Source of the DNA: Gammaproteobacteria bacterium
GTDB lineage: Bacteria; Pseudomonadota; Gammaproteobacteria; Ga0077536
Direction of reading: 5' to 3'
Assembly (NCBI GenBank): GCA_024235015.1
Contig: JACKNG010000001.1
Span: forward strand, 1-64,000
DNA: 64,000 bases
Position 1 is the stretch's first letter; every line of letters starts with the position of its first letter. The notes beneath the pieces are model-generated. The model worked only from the letters and a program-made list of their open reading frames with translations, was not told the origin of the DNA and ran no database searches. Made by a program: the position numbers and the translations under genes. This document shows positions 47,630 to 56,349 of the stretch, piece by piece.

Positions 47630-49018
47630 ATGGGTTCCCTGTCCTTCCGCGAACGCGTCGCATGCGCGGCCCTGCACGCGGCTGCAGCAGCACGCAGCGA
47701 CGTGCTGGCGACCGGCTGGGTTCGCACCAAGCGCGAATCCAAGGGATTCGCCTTCCTCGAAATCAACGACGGCAGCTGCCTGGCCAACCTGCAGGTGGTG
47801 ATCGAGGACGGCGCGCACGGCTACGCCGATCTCCACGAGGTCACCACGGGCACGGCGGTCGCGGTGCGCGGCGACCTGGTCGAGTCGCCCGGCAAGGGCC
47901 AGCGCTGGGAGCTCAAGGCCTCGGCGCTCGACATCATCGGGCGCTGCGATGCCGATTTCCCGTTGCAGAAGAAGCGTCATTCCGACGAGTTCCTGCGCTC
48001 GATCGCCCACCTGCGCGCACGCACCAACAAGTACGGTGCGTTGGCGCGGATCCGCTCACGCCTGTCGTTCGCCATTCACGATTTCTTCCAGGGCCGCGGT
48101 TTCCACTACGTCCACACGCCGATCATCACCGGCTCCGACTGCGAGGGCGCCGGCGAGATGTTCCGCGTCACCAGCCTCGACCCCTATGCCGGCGCCAAGG
48201 CCACGGCCGACGACGATTTCTTCGGCAAGGAAGCGCACCTGACGGTGTCGGGACAGCTCTCGGTCGAGACCTACTGCCTGGCGCTGAGCAAGGTGTATAC
48301 CTTCGGACCGACCTTCCGTGCCGAGAATTCCAACACCTCGCGCCACATGGCCGAGTTCTGGATGATCGAACCCGAGCTGGCCTTCGCCGACATCCACGAC
48401 GACATGCAGCTCGCCGAAGAGCTGGTGCGCCACCTGGTCGATTTCCTGCGGGCCGACTGCGCCGAGGACCTCGCCCTGTTCGGGCGCTTCGTCGAGCCCG
48501 GCCTGGACGCGCGCCTCGCCGCGGTGGCCGAGGCCGAGTTCGCGCGCATCAGCTACGGCGAGGCGATCGAGCTGCTGCGCAAGGCAGGGCGTCCGTTCGA
48601 GTACCCGCCCGAGTGGGGCGGTGACCTGCAGACCGAGCACGAGCGTTTTCTCACCGAGGAATACTTCAAGGGGCCGGTCTTCGTCCACGACTGGCCGAAG
48701 GACATCAAGGCCTTCTACATGCGCCTGAACGACGACGAGCGCACCGTCGCCGCGATGGACCTGCTGGTGCCGCACTCCGGCGAACTGGTCGGCGGCAGCG
48801 CGCGCGAGGAGCGTCGCGACGTCCTCGCCCGGCGCATCGCCGAGCTCGGCTTCGACGAGGCCGACTACTGGTGGTATCTCGACACCCGCCGCTTCGGTAG
48901 CGTGCCGCACGCCGGTTTCGGCCTCGGTTTCGAGCGCTTCCTGATGTTCGCCACCGGCGTGGCCAACATCCGCGACGTCATCCCCTTCCCGCGCACCCCG
49001 CGCAACCTGGATTTCTGA
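47630..49018 (+). CDS. asnS: Asparaginyl-tRNA synthetase
   Basis: Class II synthetase charging tRNA(Asn). 462 residues: N-terminal OB anticodon-binding domain (VLATGWVRTKRESKGFAFLEINDGS), motif 2 FGPTFRAENSNTSRHMAEFWMIEPE, motif 3 GFGLGFERFLMF. The Asn-specific features and DYWWYLDTRRFGSVPHAG separate it from AspRS. The ATG is 2 bp after metH; longer upstream reading is metH sequence. Its presence means direct asparaginylation is possible in this organism. Confidence 0.97.
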   Translation: MGSLSFRERVACAALHAAAAARSDVLATGWVRTKRESKGFAFLEINDGSCLANLQVVIEDGAHGYADLHEVTTGTAVAVRGDLVESPGKGQRWELKASALDIIGRCDADFPLQKKRHSDEFLRSIAHLRARTNKYGALARIRSRLSFAIHDFFQGRGFHYVHTPIITGSDCEGAGEMFRVTSLDPYAGAKATADDDFFGKEAHLTVSGQLSVETYCLALSKVYTFGPTFRAENSNTSRHMAEFWMIEPELAFADIHDDMQLAEELVRHLVDFLRADCAEDLALFGRFVEPGLDARLAAVAEAEFARISYGEAIELLRKAGRPFEYPPEWGGDLQTEHERFLTEEYFKGPVFVHDWPKDIKAFYMRLNDDERTVAAMDLLVPHSGELVGGSAREERRDVLARRIAELGFDEADYWWYLDTRRFGSVPHAGFGLGFERFLMFATGVANIRDVIPFPRTPRNLDF

Positions 49019-49028
49019 GGCCCGGAAC

Positions 49029-49355
49029 ATGAACGTCATGGTCGATCTCTGCGTGGTGCCGATCGGGGTCGGGGTGTCGGTCTCCGAGTATGTCGCCGAA
49101 TGCGAGCGGGTCGTCGCTGCTGCCGGCCTGGTGCACCAGCTGCACCCCTATGGGACCGTCATCGAGGGGGAATGGGAGGCGGTGTTCGCCGCCGTGCGTC
49201 GCTGCCACGAGCGCGTTCACGCGATGGGCGCGCCGCGGGTGTTCACCTCGCTCAAGGTCGGTACGCGTACCGATCGCGAGCAGACCATGCAGGACAAGAT
49301 CGACAGCGTGCGGCGCAAGCTCGACGCCGATCACAACGGGGAGGAATCATCGTGA
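49029..49355 (+). CDS. MTH1187/DUF77 family thiamine-binding-like protein
   Basis: 108 residues of ferredoxin-like fold, family UPF0045. VDLCVVPIGVGVSVSEYVAECERVV and the later HPYGTVIEGEWEAVFAAVRRCHERVHAMGAPR are family motifs; some homologues bind thiamine or its relatives. The role is unknown. The last base pairs overlap the start of the acyl-CoA synthetase (GTGA), suggesting joint translation. Another in-frame ATG lies 9 bases into the gene. Confidence 0.82.
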   Translation: MNVMVDLCVVPIGVGVSVSEYVAECERVVAAAGLVHQLHPYGTVIEGEWEAVFAAVRRCHERVHAMGAPRVFTSLKVGTRTDREQTMQDKIDSVRRKLDADHNGEESS

Positions 49356-51046
49356 GCACGAGCCAACCGAGCTACGTCTGTGGCGTCAGCGACACGCCGC
49401 TGCTGTTCCAGACCGTGGGCGACGCCTTGGATTGCGCCGTCGAGCGTTTCGGCGAGCGCGAGGCGCTGGTGGTACGCCACCAGGACGTCCGCCTCACCTG
49501 GTGCGAGTTCCGTGAGCAGGTCGATGCCCTGGCCGCCGGCCTGCTCACTCTCGGTCTCGAGCGCGGCGACCGCATCGGCATCTGGTCGCCCAACCGCGCC
49601 GAGTGGGTGCTGACGCAGTTCGCCACCGCCCGTCTCGGCCTGGTGCTGGTCAACATCAACCCGGCCTACCGCATCGGGGAGCTCGAGTACGCGCTCAACC
49701 AGGTGGAGTGCCGCGCCATCGTCATCGCCGACCGCTTCAAGACCAGTGATTACGTGGCGATGGTGCACGAACTCGCACCCGAACTCGCCACCGCCAGCCC
49801 CGGTGCGCTGCGTGCCGCGCGCCTGCCGCACCTGCAGAGCGTGATCTGCACGGCCGAGGTCGCGCCGCCCGGCATGTTCCGTTTCGCCGAAGTCGCCGCC
49901 GCGGGCGGGCGCGCCGAACGTGAGCAGGTCGCCGCCATCGCCGCCACCCTCGACCCCGACGACCCCATCAACATCCAGTTCACCAGCGGCACCACCGGGA
50001 TGCCCAAGGGCGCTACGCTGACCCACTTCAACGTCGTCAACAACGGCTACTTCGTCGGCCGTGCGATGAAATTCTCCGAACACGACCGCCTGTGCATCCC
50101 GGTGCCGCTCTACCACTGCTTCGGCATGGTCATGAGCGTGCTCAACTGCACCACCCACGGCGCGGCGATGATCTTCCCGGGCGAAGGCTTCGATGCCGGC
50201 GAGGTGCTCGCGGCGATCCAGGCCGAGCGCTGCACGGCGCTTCAGGGCGTGCCGACCATGTTCATCGCCGAGCTCGATCACGCGGATTTCGCCGGCACCG
50301 ATTTCTCCTCGCTGCGCACCGGCATCATGGCCGGCGCGCCATGCCCGGTGGAGGTCATGAAGCGGGTCCAGAAGGACATGCACATGGACGAGGTCACCAT
50401 CGCCTACGGTATGACAGAGACCAGCCCGGTGAGCTTCCAGTCGTCGACCTCCGACCCGCTCGACAAGCGCGTGTCCACAGTCGGTCGGATTCATCCCCAC
50501 GTGCAGGTCAAGATCGTCGACGTCGACGGCCGCGTGGTGCCGCGCGGCGAGCGCGGCGAACTGTGCACGCGCGGCTACAGCGTGATGCAGGGCTACTGGA
50601 ACGACGCCGAGAAGACCGCCGCCTCGATCGACGCCGGCGGCTGGATGCATACCGGCGACCTCGCGGTGATCGACGACGAGGGCTATTGCAACATCGTCGG
50701 GCGGGTCAAGGACATGATCATCCGCGGGGGTGAGAACGTCTATCCGCGTGAGATCGAGGAATACCTCTACCGCCACCCCAAGGTCCAGGACGTCGCCGTG
50801 TTCGGCGTACCCGACGAGCGCTTCGGCGAGGCGGTGGCGGCGTGGGTGCGGCTGCGCGAGGGCGAGACGGCCAGCGAGGACGAACTGCGCGAGTATTGCC
50901 GCGGCCAGATCGCGCACTACAAGGTGCCGGCCTACATCCGCTTCGTCGACGACTTTCCCATGACGGTGACCGGCAAGATCCAGAAATTCGCCATGCGCGA
51001 AGCGATGGCGGCCGATCTCGGCCTCGAGGCGCAGCAGACGGCGTGA
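49352..51046 (+). CDS. Fatty-acyl-CoA synthetase (AMP-binding)
   Basis: Activates a carboxylic acid to its CoA thioester through an acyl-adenylate. 564 residues. P-loop FTSGTTGMPKGATLTH, GYGMTETSP-like IAYGMTETSP, hinge GRVKDMIIRGGENVYPREIEEYLY, and the catalytic lysine in TVTGKIQKF. The GTG at 49352 has GGGGAGG 7 bases upstream and overlaps the previous stop. Related to medium/long-chain FadD-like enzymes; the substrate cannot be told. It is upstream of a GntR regulator and near acyl-CoA dehydrogenase and hydratase genes, fitting acid breakdown. Confidence 0.9.
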   Translation: MSTSQPSYVCGVSDTPLLFQTVGDALDCAVERFGEREALVVRHQDVRLTWCEFREQVDALAAGLLTLGLERGDRIGIWSPNRAEWVLTQFATARLGLVLVNINPAYRIGELEYALNQVECRAIVIADRFKTSDYVAMVHELAPELATASPGALRAARLPHLQSVICTAEVAPPGMFRFAEVAAAGGRAEREQVAAIAATLDPDDPINIQFTSGTTGMPKGATLTHFNVVNNGYFVGRAMKFSEHDRLCIPVPLYHCFGMVMSVLNCTTHGAAMIFPGEGFDAGEVLAAIQAERCTALQGVPTMFIAELDHADFAGTDFSSLRTGIMAGAPCPVEVMKRVQKDMHMDEVTIAYGMTETSPVSFQSSTSDPLDKRVSTVGRIHPHVQVKIVDVDGRVVPRGERGELCTRGYSVMQGYWNDAEKTAASIDAGGWMHTGDLAVIDDEGYCNIVGRVKDMIIRGGENVYPREIEEYLYRHPKVQDVAVFGVPDERFGEAVAAWVRLREGETASEDELREYCRGQIAHYKVPAYIRFVDDFPMTVTGKIQKFAMREAMAADLGLEAQQTA

Positions 51047-51088
51047 GCCCGGTCGGCCACGCTGGCGGCGCGATGCACGGACACGGCC

Positions 51089-51799
51089 GTGGCTGAGCGT
51101 GCGCCGCCGCGCTACCGGCGTCTGGCCGAATCGTTGCGCGCCGAGATCGCCTGCGGTCGCCTCGGACCGGGCGCCGCACTGCCGACCGAGAAGGAACTGT
51201 GCGCGGCCCACGGCGTGTCCCGCCACACCGCCCGCGAGGCCCTGCGCATTCTCGCCGAGGACGGCCTCATCGAGCGCCGCCAGGGCGCGGGCAGCGTGGT
51301 CAGTGCACCGCCGTCACCCGCCTTCGCCCAGCCGACCGGCGATTTCGACAGCATCCTGCAGTACGCCCGCGAGGCCCGTTTCGTGCTCGAGCAGAGCGGC
51401 GCGGCCGACGCCGCGACCCTGCGCCGCGCCGGCCTCGGCGGCGATTACCGTGCCTACAGCGGGCTGCGCCGGGTGGCCGGGCAGGTGCCGCTGGCGTTCA
51501 CCACCATCCTGGTCGCGCGCGAATTCGCGCCGGCCGACGCCGTCGTCGACGATCTCAACGAAGCGGTCTCGGAATGGATCGAGCGCCACCACGGACTGCG
51601 CATCGAACTGGTCGAGCAGCGCATCGAGGCGGTCGCGCTGGCTGCGCGGCCGGCCGCGCGACTCGGCGTCGCCGCCGGCAGCCCGGCGCTGCGCACCGAG
51701 CGCCGTTACCTGGACCGCGCCGCCGTGGTGCTGTACTCGGAGAGCCTGCACCCGGCCGGCCGCTTCGCCTACACCCTGCGCCTGCGCCGCGAACGTTGA
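51089..51799 (+). CDS. GntR-family regulator, HutC/UTRA subfamily
   Basis: Ligand-responsive transcription factor of 236 residues. The N-terminal winged helix-turn-helix (about 8-70) contains LGPGAALPTEKELCAAHGVSRHTAREALRILAEDGLIERRQGAGSVV, and the C-terminal UTRA domain (about 90-235) binds a small molecule. Starts with GTG. It lies between the acyl-CoA synthetase and the convergent aminotransferase. The palindrome at 55062-55079 is a candidate binding site; its ligand may be a CoA ester or the amino acid used by the neighbouring aminotransferase, which is inference. Confidence 0.9.
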   Translation: MAERAPPRYRRLAESLRAEIACGRLGPGAALPTEKELCAAHGVSRHTAREALRILAEDGLIERRQGAGSVVSAPPSPAFAQPTGDFDSILQYAREARFVLEQSGAADAATLRRAGLGGDYRAYSGLRRVAGQVPLAFTTILVAREFAPADAVVDDLNEAVSEWIERHHGLRIELVEQRIEAVALAARPAARLGVAAGSPALRTERRYLDRAAVVLYSESLHPAGRFAYTLRLRRER

Positions 51800-51818
51800 G
51801 GCGCCGCCGCGCCCCCGC

Positions 51819-53204
51819 TCAGGCGGCCAGCAGGCCTTCGCGCCGGACCCACTCGAGGGTCTCGTCGAGCGCGCGACCGTAACGCGAGAAGAGTTCGCCG
51901 AGTTCGTCCTGCGAGGTGATCAGCGGCGGGCACAGCGCCAGCGAGTCGCCGATGGCCCGGCAGATGAGGCCGTTGGCCTTCATCCGCGCCAGCGCGTACT
52001 TGCCGACCCCGGAGGCCGGGTCGAAAGCCTGCCCGTTCTGCTTGTTGGCGACCAGTTCGCAGGCGCCGATGAGGCCGCGCCCGCGTACTTCGCCGACCAG
52101 CGGATGGTCGGCGAAGCGCGCGATGTGGGTCTGGAACTGCTCGCCGAGGCGTGCCGCCTTGGCGAAGACGTCGTCACGTTCGTAGATTTCCAGCACCTTG
52201 AGCCCGACCGCGGTCGACACCGGGTGGCCGGTGTAGGTGAAGCCGTGGCCGAAGATGCCCCATTCCTTGCTGATCTCGGCAATCGCCTGGTACATGAACT
52301 CGGGGATCATGACCGCGCTCAGCGGCATGTAGGCGGAGGTCAGCGCCTTGGCCAGCGACATGGTGTCGGGGGCGAGATCGAAGGTCTGGGCGGCGAATGG
52401 CTCGCCGGTACGCCCGAAACCCGTGATGACTTCGTCGGCGATGAACAGGATGTCGTACTTGCGCAGCACGGCCTGCACCTTCTCGAAGTAGGTCTCCGGC
52501 GGCACCAGCACGCCGCCGGCGCCCATGATGGGCTCGGCGATGAAGGCGGCGACGGTGTCCGGGTCCTCGCGCAGGATCATCGCTTCGAGGCTGGCGGCCA
52601 GGCGCGTGGCGAACTCGGCCTCGCTCTCGCCGGGCTCGGCGAAACGGTAGTGGTGCGGACAGTCGGTGTGCAGGAAGCCCTCCACCGGCAGGTCGAAACC
52701 CTGGTGGAAGGGCTGCAGGCCGGTGGCGCTGGCGGCGGCGAAGGTGATGCCGTGGTAGGCCTTCTGGCGCGCGATGATCTTCTTCTTGCGCGGGCGCCCG
52801 ATGGCGTTGTGGTAGTAGCGCACCAGCTTGATCTGGGTGTCGTTGGCATCCGAGCCGGACAGGCCGAAGAAGACCTTGGAGAAATCGCCCGGCACCATCT
52901 GCTTGAGCTTCTCGGCCAGTTCCATGGCGGTGGTGTGGCTCTTGTCGAGGAACAGGTGGCCGTAGGACAGCGTCTTGACCTGCTCGTAGGCGACCTGGGC
53001 GATCTCCTCGTTGGCGTAGCCGAGCGAGGCGCACCACAGCCCGGCGAGGCCGTCGATGTACTGGTTGCCGGCCTCGTCCCAGACGTGGATGCCCTCGCCG
53101 CGCACGATCATCATCGGACCCTGCTCGTTCAGGGTCGATATCTGGGTCATGGGGTGAAAGACGGCGGCCAGGTCGCGCGTGGCCATGGGGCTGAAACTGC
53201 TCAT
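51819..53204 (-). CDS. Class III omega-aminotransferase
   Basis: PLP enzyme moving an amino group from an omega-amino acid or polyamine to pyruvate or 2-oxoglutarate. 461 residues. FGLSGSDANDTQIKLVRYY, DEVITGFGRTG (PLP-binding D257) and the Schiff-base lysine K286 (SLAKALTSAYMPLSA) are present, and GHGFTYTGHPV is typical of SpuC-like putrescine/beta-alanine transaminases. The ATG at 53204 has GGAGGTG before it. Convergent with the GntR gene (19 bp). The donor substrate is not certain. Confidence 0.88.
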   Translation of the reverse strand: MSSFSPMATRDLAAVFHPMTQISTLNEQGPMMIVRGEGIHVWDEAGNQYIDGLAGLWCASLGYANEEIAQVAYEQVKTLSYGHLFLDKSHTTAMELAEKLKQMVPGDFSKVFFGLSGSDANDTQIKLVRYYHNAIGRPRKKKIIARQKAYHGITFAAASATGLQPFHQGFDLPVEGFLHTDCPHHYRFAEPGESEAEFATRLAASLEAMILREDPDTVAAFIAEPIMGAGGVLVPPETYFEKVQAVLRKYDILFIADEVITGFGRTGEPFAAQTFDLAPDTMSLAKALTSAYMPLSAVMIPEFMYQAIAEISKEWGIFGHGFTYTGHPVSTAVGLKVLEIYERDDVFAKAARLGEQFQTHIARFADHPLVGEVRGRGLIGACELVANKQNGQAFDPASGVGKYALARMKANGLICRAIGDSLALCPPLITSQDELGELFSRYGRALDETLEWVRREGLLAA

Positions 53205-53316
53205 CGATCGCACCTCCCTCCGGCGATGAATGACGGTTGTGGCGGCGCCGTGGGCCGGCGCCGCCGCGACCATCCTACCCGCGCCACGGTGCGCGGCGGT
53301 AGCGGCGCTGTCGACC

Positions 53317-54504
53317 TCACACCGGGTTTCGCTTGATCAACTGCTTGGCGATGATGATGCGCTGCATCTCGTTGGTGCCCTCGCCGATACACAGCAGCGG
53401 CGCATCGCGGTACAGGCGCTCGATGGGGTATTCCTTGGAATAGCCGTAGGCGCCGTGGATGCGCATGGCCTCGAAGGCGACTTCGGCGGCGGTTTCGGAG
53501 GCGAAGTACTTGGCCATGCCGGCCTCGAGGTCGACGCGCTCACCGGAGTCGTAGGCGCGCGCGGCGTCGGCGACGAGCAGCTCGGCGGCGCGCGTCTTGG
53601 CCGCCATTTCGCCCAGTTTCAACTGGATTGCCTGGTGCTCGCAGATCGGTTTGCCCATGGTCTTGCGCACCTGGCTGTAGGCGATCGACTCGCGCAGCGC
53701 GCGGCGCGCGATGCCGACGCCGCGCGCGGCGATATTGATACGGCCGATCTCGAGGCCGCCGGTGGCCATGAAGAAGCCCTGGCCCTCGACCCCGCCGACC
53801 AGTGACAGCGCCGCGCTGCAGCGGTAGTCCTCGAACACGAACTCGCCCGAGTCGATGCCCTTGTAGCCGAGCTTCTCGAGCTTGCGGCCGTTGCGGATGC
53901 CGGGCAGTGGTTGGCGCGTGACCGGGTCGATCTTCGGCACGATGAGCATGGTCATGCCCTTGTAGCGCGGTTCGGCCTGGGGGTCGGTCTTGACCAGCAG
54001 GGCCACGCAGTGGCCTTCGATGGCGTTCGAGATCCAGGTCTTGGCACCGTTGACGACGTAATCGTCACCGTCGCGCCGGGCCTGGGTGCGGATGCCCTGG
54101 AGATCGGTGCCGGCGTCGGGCTCGGTGAGGCCGAGCCCGCCACGCAGCTCGCCGGTGGCGAACTTCGGCAACCAGTAGTCCTTCTGCGCCTCGGTGCCGT
54201 AGCGCTCGACGATGCGCGCCATCATGAGGTGGGAATTGAAGATGCCGGTCAGGCTCATCCATTCCTCGGAGATGCGCGTGACGATGCGCGCATAGGTGCT
54301 GGCGGACAGCCCGAGACCGCCGTAGGCGGGATCGATGAGGGCACCGAACAGGCCCAGCTCCCGCATGTCCTCGACCAGCTCGGCCGGGTACTCGTCGTCG
54401 TGCTCGAGCTGCATCGCGACCGGCTTGACCTTCTGTTCGAGCCACTTGTCGATGGCATCGAGGATGAGTTGTTCGTCGCTGGCGTCGAGGGTGTCGGTGG
54501 TCAT
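53317..54504 (-). CDS. Acyl-CoA dehydrogenase
   Basis: FAD enzyme that introduces a 2,3 double bond in acyl-CoA. 395 residues: GLGLTEPDAGTDLQGI, KTWISNA for FAD contacts, AYGYSKEYPIERLYRDAPLLCIGEGTNEMQR with the late glutamate (GEGTNE) as catalytic base, as in short-chain and butyryl-CoA dehydrogenases. It follows the MaoC gene by 9 bp. Acts with electron-transfer flavoprotein, not encoded here. The isoform (short-chain, isovaleryl or other) is open. Confidence 0.92.
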   Translation of the reverse strand: MTTDTLDASDEQLILDAIDKWLEQKVKPVAMQLEHDDEYPAELVEDMRELGLFGALIDPAYGGLGLSASTYARIVTRISEEWMSLTGIFNSHLMMARIVERYGTEAQKDYWLPKFATGELRGGLGLTEPDAGTDLQGIRTQARRDGDDYVVNGAKTWISNAIEGHCVALLVKTDPQAEPRYKGMTMLIVPKIDPVTRQPLPGIRNGRKLEKLGYKGIDSGEFVFEDYRCSAALSLVGGVEGQGFFMATGGLEIGRINIAARGVGIARRALRESIAYSQVRKTMGKPICEHQAIQLKLGEMAAKTRAAELLVADAARAYDSGERVDLEAGMAKYFASETAAEVAFEAMRIHGAYGYSKEYPIERLYRDAPLLCIGEGTNEMQRIIIAKQLIKRNPV

Positions 54505-54513
54505 GGCGGGTTC

Positions 54514-55035
54514 TCAGTAGCTGTCGATCTTGTCTTCCACGGCTTCGCCGCGGGCGGGGATGAGCATGTTGCGTTCGAACGAACACACCAGCTCGCCGGT
54601 CTGCTTGTGGCCGCGGGTGAGGATGGTGACGACGCCCTGCCCCGGCCGCGAGCGGCTCTCGCGCTTGGCCAGCACTTCGCTCTCGGCGTAGAGGGTGTCG
54701 CCGGCGAAGACCGGGGCGGTGAACTTGATTTCGCCCATGCCGAGGTTGGCGATGGCCTTCTGGCTGCAGTCGCTGACGCTCATGCCGATCAGCAGCGACA
54801 GCGTGTAGGTGCTGACGACGAGGTTCTGGCCGAACTCGCTGGCGGCGCCGAACTCGCGGTCGAAATGGATCGGGTGGGTGTTCAGGGTGAGCAGGGTGAA
54901 CAGGTGGTTGTCGTACTCGGTGACGGTCTTGCCGGGGCGGTGCTCGTAGACGTCGCCGACGGTGAAGTCCTCGAAGTAGCGGCCGAAGGTCTCGCGATAA
55001 CGTTGCGGACCGACCGTCTTCCACTGTTGGACCAT
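54514..55035 (-). CDS. MaoC-family (R)-enoyl-CoA hydratase
   Basis: Hot-dog-fold hydratase of 173 residues. The fold's central region FTLLTLNTHPIHFDREFGAASEFGQNLVVSTY carries the usual aspartate-histidine active site, shown by NTHPIHFD. Probably hydrates the enoyl-CoA produced by the next gene. The 18-bp palindrome centred 35 bp before the ATG suggests that the two-gene operon is controlled by a repressor. The substrate is unknown; mesaconyl- or crotonyl-CoA type hydratases look alike at this level. Confidence 0.88.
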   Translation of the reverse strand: MVQQWKTVGPQRYRETFGRYFEDFTVGDVYEHRPGKTVTEYDNHLFTLLTLNTHPIHFDREFGAASEFGQNLVVSTYTLSLLIGMSVSDCSQKAIANLGMGEIKFTAPVFAGDTLYAESEVLAKRESRSRPGQGVVTILTRGHKQTGELVCSFERNMLIPARGEAVEDKIDSY

Positions 55036-55061
55036 GGCTGTGTGTACTCCCCTGCACCTTG

Positions 55062-55079
55062 AATTTGTCCGGACAAATT
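55062..55079 (-). promoter_or_regulatory. 18-bp perfect palindrome, candidate GntR operator
   Basis: AATTTGTCC followed directly by its complement GGACAAATT, no mismatch. It is A+T-rich in a G+C-rich setting and lies 27-44 bp before the MaoC ATG, in the position of a promoter. Its length and symmetry match sites bound by GntR/HutC-type dimers, and such a regulator is encoded 4 kb away. No second copy was found in this window. Confidence 0.6.
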
Positions 55080-55179
55080 AGGGGGCGGCCGACGGGGTGT
55101 CAACCGCCCGGCGGGCGGCGGCGGGCGCCGTGGCTTGCCTGGCCCCGAAGGTTGACATAAGGTTGCTGAAGGAGTGGCC

Positions 55180-55608
55180 ATGACATCCCGTACCGACCCT
55201 GCCGCGGCCGCCGCCGCGGTCTATCGCGCCCATGCCGGCGACCGCGACTGGCTCGACGCCTTCAGCGCCTGCCTCGATCGCCACCGCGCCGGGCAGGCGC
55301 TGTCACGCATCCTCGCGGCCTGGGGCCTGAGCCAGGCCGAAGCGGCACGCCTGTTCGGTGTCACCCGCCAGGCCCTGGCCAAGTGGCTGGACCGCGGGCC
55401 GCCGGCCGAGCGCGCCGAGAGCATCGCCGATCTCGCCGCCGCCACCGACCTGCTGCTCCATTACCTCAAGCGCGAGCGCATTCCCGCGGTGGTGCGGCGC
55501 GCGGCGCCGGCGCTGGGCGGCCGGAGCCTGCTCGACCTGCTCGGCCAGGGCCGCAGCCGCGCGGTGCTCGAGGCCTGTCGCGACATGTTCGCCTTCGAGC
55601 ACGGCTGA
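55180..55608 (+). CDS. Xre/MbcA/ParS-type antitoxin
   Basis: 142 residues. The middle has a Xre-like helix-turn-helix (LSQAEAARLFGVTRQALAKWLDRGPP, about 51-76) and the C-terminal part (LLDLLGQGRSRAVLEACRDMFAFEHG) corresponds to the antitoxin domain that blocks the RES active site in known pairs. ATG at 55180 follows GAAGGAG by 5 bases; a GTG 6 bases before it is less likely. The RES gene begins 6 bp after its stop. Such pairs are self-repressed through the antitoxin; no operator was identified. Confidence 0.85.
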   Translation: MTSRTDPAAAAAAVYRAHAGDRDWLDAFSACLDRHRAGQALSRILAAWGLSQAEAARLFGVTRQALAKWLDRGPPAERAESIADLAAATDLLLHYLKRERIPAVVRRAAPALGGRSLLDLLGQGRSRAVLEACRDMFAFEHG

Positions 55609-55614
55609 GCGCGC

Positions 55615-56157
55615 GTGCCGCTGGTCGTCGAACGCCTGGCGGATGGTCACACCTGGTGGCGCATCGCCGACCGCAGCTGGGACGACCCGCTCGACCCGGG
55701 CCACGCCAACCGGCGCGGCGGGCGCTGGAACGCGCCCGGCGACGGGCCGACTCTCTATCTCAATGCGGACCTCGTCACGGCGCGGCTCAACCTGCGCACC
55801 TTCATCGCCGGCTGGCCCTATGAACCCGAGGACCTGCGCGACGACAACGGGCCGCTGCTGATCGGCGCCACCTTGCCGCGCCGGCAGCGGGTGTGCGACG
55901 CGCACAGTGCGCTCGGCGTGGTGCGCGCCGGCCTGCCGCCCAACTACCCGCGCGACGAGAACGGCGCGCCGGTCGGCCATGCCCGCTGCCAGCCGATCGG
56001 ATCGCGCGCACGCGCCGCCGGCCTGCGCGGGGTGCATGCGCGTTCGGCGCCGTCGCCGGACGGCGCCGGCCGCGAACTGGCCTGGTTCCCGGCCGGGCCG
56101 CGCGCGCGAGCGCGGCGGGTCGAGACGCTGAGCTTCGTCGCCTGGTTCTGGGGCTGA
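55615..56157 (+). CDS. RES-domain toxin
   Basis: 180 residues. RES toxins (MbcT, ParT) destroy NAD+ or ADP-ribosylate targets. The family arginine is R16 (TWWRIAD), the GGRWN motif follows at 35-39, the tyrosine is Y48 (TLYLN), and the serine region is ARSAPSPDGAGRELAWFP. The glutamate expected 11 residues after the tyrosine is Asn59 (TARLNLR) here. Either this subgroup uses another acid or the toxin is weakened. Starts with GTG 6 bp after the antitoxin. A full TA pair is the best reading. Confidence 0.8.
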   Translation: MPLVVERLADGHTWWRIADRSWDDPLDPGHANRRGGRWNAPGDGPTLYLNADLVTARLNLRTFIAGWPYEPEDLRDDNGPLLIGATLPRRQRVCDAHSALGVVRAGLPPNYPRDENGAPVGHARCQPIGSRARAAGLRGVHARSAPSPDGAGRELAWFPAGPRARARRVETLSFVAWFWG

Positions 56158-56349
56158 GCTGATGGGGCACGGCCGCGGTGGCCGTGGTCGCGCCGATGGC
56201 GCAGGCAGAACGCGAGACCGGCCGTGACGCTGCCCGGGCGGGTGCCGGTCACCGTGTCGCACGGCGCGGCGGGATGACGGGGCGCGCGGTGCGCACGCCG
56301 TGGCGCCCGGACGCGGCCGCGCCGAATCCACGACGCGGCCGGAGACGCG

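Noticed and set aside
56158..56349. Possible extra small gene after the RES toxin
   Set aside because: Short frames have no start with a ribosome site and no recognisable protein; composition is that of spacer.
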